A DNA stretch of 40,675 bases from NCBI RefSeq assembly GCF_017848645.1, contig NZ_JAFEIF010000028.1, positions 1 through 40,675 of the forward strand. Direction: 5' to 3'. Below the pieces are notes generated by a model. It made no database searches and was not told where the DNA came from. It saw only the letters and a list, made by a program, of their open reading frames with translations. The position numbers and the translations under genes were made by a program. This DNA comes from Limnohabitans sp. GTDB taxonomy: Bacteria; Pseudomonadota; Gammaproteobacteria; Burkholderiales; Burkholderiaceae_C. How positions within the stretch are numbered: the stretch's first letter is position 1; each line of letters starts with the position of its first letter. This document shows, in pieces, positions 35,544-40,675 of this stretch.

Positions 35544-36038
35544 TTACTTGACGGTGATGCGGCCGATCATGCCCGCTTCAAAATGGCCGGGGATCAGGCA
35601 GGCAAATTCAAAGCTGCCTGCGCGGTTGAAGGTCCAGACGATGGCACCTTTTTGGCCCGGCTCCACATGCGCCATGTAGGGCTCGTCGTGTTCCATGCCG
35701 GGGTGCTTTTTCATCATCTCGGCATGGGCCTTCAGCTCTTGCGGCGTGCCGATCACGATCTCGTGCAAGACCTTGCCCGCGTTCACCGCCACCAGGCGCA
35801 CGGTCTCGCCCAGCTTGACCTGGATCTGGTTGGGGGCAAAGCGCATGTTGTCGGTCATGCGGATCTCGATGGTACGTATGGCTTTTTTCGGATCACCTGC
35901 AATGCCCCATTCCTTTTGCTCCGCAGGTGCAGAGGATTGGGCATGGTGGTTTTTGTGTGCAGAGGGCGAATGGGCCTGCGCCAAGGGCAAGGCCAGCAGG
36001 CCGATGCTCAAGAGAAAGGTTTTCAGTGCGTTGTTCAT
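35544..36038 (-). CDS. Periplasmic cupredoxin (plastocyanin-like)
   Basis: A 164-residue exported type 1 copper protein. A signal peptide (MNNALKTFLLSIGLLALPLAQA) is followed by a His-rich linker (HSPSAHKNHHAQ). The cupredoxin fold carries the ligand pattern His in VLHEIVIG and Cys, His, Met in FACLIPGHFEAGM. A Met/His-rich insert (AEMMKKHPGMEHDEPYM) may bind extra copper. It lies between the multicopper oxidase and the DUF411-CusF gene and may shuttle electrons or copper between them. Copper-inducible expression is likely for this set, but no operator was identified. Confidence 0.9.
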   Translation of the reverse strand: MNNALKTFLLSIGLLALPLAQAHSPSAHKNHHAQSSAPAEQKEWGIAGDPKKAIRTIEIRMTDNMRFAPNQIQVKLGETVRLVAVNAGKVLHEIVIGTPQELKAHAEMMKKHPGMEHDEPYMAHVEPGQKGAIVWTFNRAGSFEFACLIPGHFEAGMIGRITVK

Positions 36039-36079
36039 GGTGTGTCTTGGTGTGTGAAAGAGGGGGCAAAGTGCCGGAC

Positions 36080-37504
36080 TCAGTGTTGCCCGTGGCCATG
36101 GGGTTTGCGTGCCGTGCCAGAAGCAGGCGCAGATGGCTGACTGGCAACGTCCTGTGCCTGCGGCGCACGCGGCGTGCTCACCACCGGGCCGGTGTATTCA
36201 TAAGACTGCGTGCCGGGTGGCTGCTTGTAATCGCCCGGGTCGCTGTAGTCATTTGGCCTTTGCTCGGCCCGCACCTTGAGCGTGGTGAACATGCCGCCCA
36301 TCTCGATGGGGCCGTAAGGGCCGGTGCCGGTCATCATGGGAAAAGTGTTCTCAGGCAGCTCCATTTCCATCTCGCCCATGTCCGCCATGCCGCGCTCGCC
36401 CATGACCATGTAGTCGGGGATGAGTTTCTGGATTTTCTGCACCAACCCCCGGTGGTCCACACCGATCATGGTGGGCACGTCGTGGCCCATGGCACCCATG
36501 GTGTGGTGGCTCTTGTGGCAGTGCATGGCCCAGTCACCGGGCTCGTCGACGATGAACTCCAACTGCCGCATCTGGCCCACCGCCACGTCGGTGGTGACCT
36601 CGGGCCAGCGCGCGGTTTTGGGCACAGGGCCACCGTCGGTGCCGGTCACCTCGAACTCAATGCCATGGATGTGGATCGGGTGGTTGGTCATGGTCAAGTT
36701 GCCCACGCGCACCCGCACCCGGTCGTTCAGGCGCGCCACCAGCGGGCTGATGCCCGGAAACACCCTGCTGTTCCAGCTCCAGATGTTCTGGTCCAGCATG
36801 GTGTTCACGTTGGGGGTTTTGGCACCCGGGGTGACGTCGTACGCACTCAACAGGAAGGCGTAATCGCGGTCCACCTCGGCGATCAGCGGGTGGGGGCCCT
36901 TGGGGTGGGTGATCCACAGGCCCATCATGCCCATGGCCATTTGTGTCATCTCGTCGGCGTGCGGGTGGTACATGAAGGTGCCCGGCCTGCGCGCCACAAA
37001 CTCGTACACAAAGGTCTTGCCCACCGGAATTTGCTTTTGGTTCAGCCCACCCACGCCGTCCATGCCATTGGGCAAGCGCTGGCCATGCCAGTGGATGGTG
37101 GTGTGCTCGGGCAGTTGGTTGGTGACGAAGATGCGCACCTTGTCGCCCTCCACCACCTCGATGGTGGGGCCTGGGCTTTGGCCGTTGTAGCCCCACATGT
37201 TGACCACAAAGCCCGGGGCCATCTCGCGCACCACCGGCTCAGCCACCAAGTGAAACTCTTTGACGCCCTCCTTCATGCGAAAGGGCAAGGTCCAGCCATT
37301 CAAGGTGACCACCGGCTTGTAAGGGCGTCCGGCTCCGGTCACGCCCGGCGGCGTCCAGGGCGGTGCGGTGTCGGGGCGGGTCTGGATGACGGGTTCGGGC
37401 AAGGCGGCCAGCGCGCTGCGGCTGACGGCGCTGGTGGCCACTGCGGCCCCCGCCACTGAACCCACAGTGGCGACGGCTTTTTGGAAAAAATCTCGGCGTT
37501 GCAT
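36080..37504 (-). CDS. Multicopper oxidase (copper-resistance type)
   Basis: A 474-residue periplasmic multicopper oxidase with a Tat signal peptide (MQRRDFFQKAVATVGSVAGA). All four copper-ligand blocks are present: HWHGQRLPNG, YHPHADEM, HPIHIHGIEFEVTG and the type 1/type 3 block HCHKSHHTMGAMGH. Expected activity: oxidation of Cu(I) to the less toxic Cu(II) using oxygen. The C-terminal His/Gly-rich end (GTARKPHGHGQH) may bind metal. It starts two bases after the TolC-like gene ends and precedes the cupredoxin by 41 bases, so it is in one operon with them. Which named family member (CopA, CueO-like, or other) is not settled by eye. Confidence 0.92.
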   Translation of the reverse strand: MQRRDFFQKAVATVGSVAGAAVATSAVSRSALAALPEPVIQTRPDTAPPWTPPGVTGAGRPYKPVVTLNGWTLPFRMKEGVKEFHLVAEPVVREMAPGFVVNMWGYNGQSPGPTIEVVEGDKVRIFVTNQLPEHTTIHWHGQRLPNGMDGVGGLNQKQIPVGKTFVYEFVARRPGTFMYHPHADEMTQMAMGMMGLWITHPKGPHPLIAEVDRDYAFLLSAYDVTPGAKTPNVNTMLDQNIWSWNSRVFPGISPLVARLNDRVRVRVGNLTMTNHPIHIHGIEFEVTGTDGGPVPKTARWPEVTTDVAVGQMRQLEFIVDEPGDWAMHCHKSHHTMGAMGHDVPTMIGVDHRGLVQKIQKLIPDYMVMGERGMADMGEMEMELPENTFPMMTGTGPYGPIEMGGMFTTLKVRAEQRPNDYSDPGDYKQPPGTQSYEYTGPVVSTPRAPQAQDVASQPSAPASGTARKPHGHGQH

Positions 37505-37506
37505 GG

Positions 37507-38847
37507 TCAGTGTCCTGCGGTGCGGGTGTTGGAGGGGTTGGTGGCGTCGGTCGCGCTGGCGCTGTCCGCATAGGGCAAGCCCGCCAGCACGGCCATCAGG
37601 TCGGCATGGGCCAGCCAGCGCTGGCGCTGCGCCTGCAAGGCGGCGTCCACGCTGTCGATGCGCGCACGCACGCTGGCCAGCAAGTCCCAGGTGCTTTTGA
37701 GCATGCCGTTGTAACGCAGCAGGGTTTCTTGCGAGAGTTCGGTGTGCAGGCGCAGCACCTGGGCCTGCGTGTGCTGCGCCGACTGGTTGGCCACCCGGAA
37801 TGCGTTCAGGGCCATCTGCACATCGGCACGCACCTGCCGCGCCAACCGGTCGGCCTGCAGCCGGGCTTGCCAGGCGTTTTCAAAGGCATGGCCCCAGCGC
37901 ATGGTGCGAGGGTCCCACATGGGCAGCTCCTGCCCGGCCAAGGCTTGCAGGGCTTGTTGCGCCGCCTGCAGATCTTGTGCATCCAGGCCAAGGCCTGCCG
38001 CGAGGCGGCGGGCCTGCAGCTCATCCCGTGGCCAGCGCAAATGGGCCTGCAGCGCCTGTGTCTGCAGGGCGGCCACGGCCTCCTGACTCGGCTCGGCCTG
38101 CCCATCGACCGGCGAATGCGCAGGTAAATCCACGGGCAGGTGCGGGGGGAGCATCTGCGCCAGCGCCTGGGGGGTCATGCCCGCACCGATGCGTTGCCAC
38201 AAGGCCTGCAGTGCGCGATGGGCCTGCAGCTGGGCTTTGTCAGCGCGTGCGCTGGCATCCCAGAGCGCCAGCTCCTGCTCTATTTGACGGGCTCGGCTCC
38301 AGTTGCCCACTTGCGCCATGCGCTGGCCCAGCTCGGCCCCGGCTTGGGCCACGGCCAGAACATCGCCACTGTGCGCCAAAGACTGACGCGCCACCACCGC
38401 ATTGACCCAAAGCCTTTGCGCATCCTGGCGCACAGCCGCCACTTGCTGGCGCACGGCAGCCGTTTCTGCCGCACTCATTCCCGGCTTGAGCCACAGGGCC
38501 TCGTCCTGCAGAGCCAGACGCATGGCCAAGGCCAGCGTCAATTGCCCTGCATCCGGGTGGGCAGGTGGGTCCGGCATCGGCGGCAGGTTCTTTTGCTCCC
38601 AGCGCAGCAAGTCCGCATGGCCACGGGGAAACTGCCCGACCGCCCGGTTAGCGTCCTGCCAACTGGGGCCTGGCTGGCCTGGTTTGGCCGATGGTGCAGC
38701 GCTTGACGGGGTGCCAGGCTGAAGACCATGCACACGGGCAGAAGCTGGTGCAGCCTGGGTTTGCGACCGGGCAGCAGGCCAAGCGCAGGCCAGCAGCACA
38801 GCACCCACGGCGCCCAGCCTGTAAGCGCGATTCAAAAGAGTGATCAT
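37507..38847 (-). CDS. TolC-like outer-membrane efflux protein
   Basis: A 446-residue protein with signal peptide (MITLLNRAYRLGAVGAVLLA, cleavage after CAWPAARSQ) and two long helical repeats rich in Ala, Gln, Leu and Arg. The repeats include VRQQVAAVRQDAQRLWVNAV and ARQVRADVQMALNAFRVANQ, typical of the outer-membrane factor family (NodT/CusC/TolC). The start at 38847 is chosen because it gives the signal peptide; the frame runs on to 39090 but that part is not family-like. No paired RND pump or adaptor is in this operon, so it may serve another pump or have an accessory role in copper export. It precedes the multicopper oxidase. Confidence 0.82.
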   Translation of the reverse strand: MITLLNRAYRLGAVGAVLLACAWPAARSQTQAAPASARVHGLQPGTPSSAAPSAKPGQPGPSWQDANRAVGQFPRGHADLLRWEQKNLPPMPDPPAHPDAGQLTLALAMRLALQDEALWLKPGMSAAETAAVRQQVAAVRQDAQRLWVNAVVARQSLAHSGDVLAVAQAGAELGQRMAQVGNWSRARQIEQELALWDASARADKAQLQAHRALQALWQRIGAGMTPQALAQMLPPHLPVDLPAHSPVDGQAEPSQEAVAALQTQALQAHLRWPRDELQARRLAAGLGLDAQDLQAAQQALQALAGQELPMWDPRTMRWGHAFENAWQARLQADRLARQVRADVQMALNAFRVANQSAQHTQAQVLRLHTELSQETLLRYNGMLKSTWDLLASVRARIDSVDAALQAQRQRWLAHADLMAVLAGLPYADSASATDATNPSNTRTAGH

Positions 38848-38921
38848 GTCAATTTCCTGAAACAGACGAACACGGCATTCACCCGCATTGGCGGCGGGCA
38901 GACGCACCTGTGGCGTGTGGT

Positions 38922-39326
38922 TCAGGAAATGGGGGGCTTGGTCAGTGGCGCAGACGTGCGGGCCAGATGCACCCAAGACGCGCTGACAGGCAGCGGATGG
39001 GCCTGCAAAACAGGCAGCACCAAGGGCCACGCCGTCAGGCTCAAGCCTTGGTGGCACACACCGCACAACTGGCAATGGCCGTCGTGGCAATCGGCCTGTT
39101 GAACGGCCGCATCGTGCAGCGCAAGCGGCGCTTGGTCCTCTGTCAATGACTCTGCCATGGCCTCATGGCAGTCATGCGCAACAGGCGTTTCGGTGTGCTG
39201 CGCCGGGCTGGCCACCGAGACAGCGTCAAGGGGGTGCGAACCGCTTTCGGAGATGGGCATCCATGCGCCGGCCCACAAGCGCAGGGGCATCAGGCAAAGC
39301 AGGAAGCAAAGGAACAGGCGGCGCAT
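38922..39326 (-). CDS. Small exported His/Cys-rich protein of the copper operon
   Basis: A 134-residue protein with signal peptide MRRLFLCFLLCLMPLRLWAG. The mature part has a HDCHEAM segment and the cluster DCHDGHCQLCGVCHQG, four Cys and three His within 16 residues, suited to copper binding. The start at Met 39326 gives the best signal peptide; the frame extends nine codons upstream. It is the first gene of the minus-strand copper operon, 74 bases before the TolC-like gene. Similar small DUF2946-like proteins occur beside copper genes in proteobacteria, but this link is from memory. Function unproven; a periplasmic copper buffer is the likely role. Confidence 0.65.
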   Translation of the reverse strand: MRRLFLCFLLCLMPLRLWAGAWMPISESGSHPLDAVSVASPAQHTETPVAHDCHEAMAESLTEDQAPLALHDAAVQQADCHDGHCQLCGVCHQGLSLTAWPLVLPVLQAHPLPVSASWVHLARTSAPLTKPPIS

Positions 39327-39395
39327 CGTCAAATCATAAGCCAAGCGCCACATGGCTCGGGTTCAGAGGCCCGAATGACCGTTCAGGTGCTGCGC

Positions 39396-39737
39396 TCAGA
39401 CAAAGGCGTGCAAGCGACCCCGCGCATCGTAGGTGGTCAAAAAAGGTCGCACGTTGCGCGCCGAAGCCTGGGTTGTGGTGATGTGGATCAAAGGTTCCAC
39501 AGACTGGGACGGGGGTGCACACCGGCTGGCGTCGTAAGCACGACGACGTTCGGGCTGGCTCAACACACTGTAGGCCTGGTTAATGCGGGCCATCCTGGCC
39601 GCCCACAAGGTGGAAGCGCCTGCTTGCCGGTCGGGATGGTAACGCTGGGCCAAAGCGCGAAAGGCCGCCCGAATGACTTCGGCTTCGGCTTGCGGTGTGA
39701 CACCGAGTTCAGCGTAAAGGTCCATGGTGTTGTCCAT
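39396..39737 (-). CDS. J-domain (DnaJ-like) protein
   Basis: A 113-residue protein with an N-terminal J-domain of about 65 residues: DLYAELGVTPQAEAEVIRAA, the invariant HPD in QRYHPDRQAG, and INQAYSVLSQPERRRAYDAS. No zinc finger or substrate-binding C-terminal domain follows, so it is a stand-alone co-chaperone that would stimulate a DnaK-type ATPase. The ATG at 39737 or the one at 39725 (MDLYAEL) is preferred over the TTG at 39743. Genes of this size often sit alone; it is 69 bases before the copper operon start on the same strand and is not obviously connected with copper. Confidence 0.85.
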   Translation of the reverse strand: MDNTMDLYAELGVTPQAEAEVIRAAFRALAQRYHPDRQAGASTLWAARMARINQAYSVLSQPERRRAYDASRCAPPSQSVEPLIHITTTQASARNVRPFLTTYDARGRLHAFV

Positions 39738-39912
39738 GGCCAAATCATAAAATATGAATACATTTAAATTAACTAAAAATGCAATTTAAACGTTTCCAAA
39801 TGTTAAAACACTGAGCGCAGAGGTCAAACCCAAGCCCCCATCCGCTCAGGCATGACCTTCTCGCGGGTTTTGAGCTGGAGGCCCCTGGATTCGCGCATGG
39901 CGGGACAAAGTG

Positions 39913-40675
39913 TCAGTCTTGGCGCACACCTTGCAACAAGGCGGCGCTGGAAGCATCCAGCCCAGCTGTGTCACCCGACAGCAGGCGCGCATGGATGTCT
40001 TTGGCCAGCACCTTGCCCAGCTCCACGCCCCATTGGTCAAAGCTGTTGATGCCCCAAACCGAGCCGCTCACAAACACGCGGTGCTCTTGCAAGGCGATCA
40101 GTGCGCCCAGGCTGGTGGGTGTGAGTTCATCGATCAGCAAGAAGGTGCTGGGCCGGTTGCCGGGGAAGTGCTTGTGCCCGCCCTCATCGGTTTGGCCCAG
40201 CATCAGCGCCTGCGCCTGCGCGATCACATTGGCCAGCAACAGCTCGTGGTGGTCTTTCAGGCTGTGCGTGGGCATTTTCACGGCGATGAATTCCACCGGC
40301 ACCACATCCGTGCCCTGGTGCAGCATCTGAAAATACGCGTGTTGCCCGTTGGTGCCAGGCTCCCCCCACAGCACGGGCGAGGTGCCATAAGGCAGCGCAA
40401 GGCCGTGGCGGTCCACGCGCTTGCCGTTGCTCTCCATCTCCAGCTGCTGCAAATAGGCAGGCACGCGGCGCAAAGCGCTGTGGTACGGCGCAATGCTGCG
40501 GCTGGTGTAGTTCAAAAAGTTGCGGTACCAAACGTCCAGCAAACCCAGACGCACCGGCAAGTTGGCCTCCAGCGGCGCAGACTGGAAGTGCTGGTCCATC
40601 GCGTGCGCCCCGGCCAGCAGGTCCCTGAAACCCTGCGCCCCAATGGCGATGGCCACCGGCAAACCAATGGCCGAC
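39913..40675 (-). CDS. pgi: Glucose-6-phosphate isomerase, C-terminal part (runs off window)
   Basis: At least 250 residues of Pgi, the glycolytic/gluconeogenic enzyme interconverting glucose 6-phosphate and fructose 6-phosphate. Seen are the substrate-region motif LPYGTSPVLWGEPGTNGQHA with its catalytic Glu and His, YLQQLEMESNGK, the late signature GSVWGINSFDQWGVELGK and the terminal catalytic Lys in that segment. The N-terminal half lies beyond the right edge, so the gene is partial only because of the window limit. It is on the minus strand, 176 bases before the J-domain gene; an AT-rich stretch at about 39745-39800 lies between. Host housekeeping gene. Confidence 0.96.
   Translation of the reverse strand, partial: SAIGLPVAIAIGAQGFRDLLAGAHAMDQHFQSAPLEANLPVRLGLLDVWYRNFLNYTSRSIAPYHSALRRVPAYLQQLEMESNGKRVDRHGLALPYGTSPVLWGEPGTNGQHAYFQMLHQGTDVVPVEFIAVKMPTHSLKDHHELLLANVIAQAQALMLGQTDEGGHKHFPGNRPSTFLLIDELTPTSLGALIALQEHRVFVSGSVWGINSFDQWGVELGKVLAKDIHARLLSGDTAGLDASSAALLQGVRQD

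Noticed and set aside
35927..37459. 510-codon plus-strand frame opposite the multicopper oxidase
   Set aside because: Antisense shadow; the minus strand carries all copper-ligand motifs and a Tat signal.

Overview
The window looks like the chromosome of a Burkholderiales bacterium of the Comamonadaceae type. The supporting evidence is the style of GroES/GroEL, the CIRCE-controlled groESL operon, two LpxL-type acyltransferases next to each other, and a luxR / RsaM-like / luxI arrangement of the kind known from Burkholderia. These are family-level impressions from reading proteins; no database search was run.

Layout. (a) 1-4260, housekeeping: GTPase EngB, an alpha/beta hydrolase, two lipid A acyltransferase-family genes and a small HTH regulator. 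(b) 4288-6560, heat-shock operon: promoter, CIRCE, groES, full groEL, terminator. (c) 6568-7510, small cargo: a vapBC-type toxin-antitoxin pair. (d) 7511-8485, a second, 5'-truncated groEL with its own terminator. (e) 8486-32820, large cargo: a heptamer tandem repeat, luxR, an RsaM-like gene, luxI, a 13.8-kb biosynthetic operon (10647-24461), an RND efflux pair, an acyl-CoA dehydrogenase remnant split by an IS4-family element, a DUF2147 gene and an IS5-family element. (f) 32821-34002, a third 5'-truncated groEL, again with a terminator. (g) 34026-40675, minus strand: PagL-like lipid A deacylase, a copper-handling operon, a J-domain protein and the C-terminal part of glucose-6-phosphate isomerase.

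The most striking structure is that one full and two truncated groEL copies, all in direct orientation, bracket two unrelated cargo segments. The copies are mosaics. The differences between them are clustered and many are synonymous, as expected if DNA carrying a related groEL 3' end entered by homologous recombination: each entry would rebuild a full groEL on the left and leave a displaced 3' fragment on the right. Both cargo segments also begin with the same 24-bp sequence, which groEL homology does not explain.

The large cargo appears to be a quorum-sensing-linked natural product system. Its core is a 1961-residue enzyme read as FAAL - ACP - thioester reductase - A - PCP - thioesterase, with no condensation domain. 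It is translated tightly with a 4-TM protein, two distinct old-yellow-enzyme-type reductases, a TauE/SafE-type permease, a rifampin-phosphotransferase-like dikinase, an exported START-like protein and a 4'-phosphopantetheinyl transferase, and is followed by an RND pump. I do not recognise the product. The combination is the best candidate here for an undescribed system.
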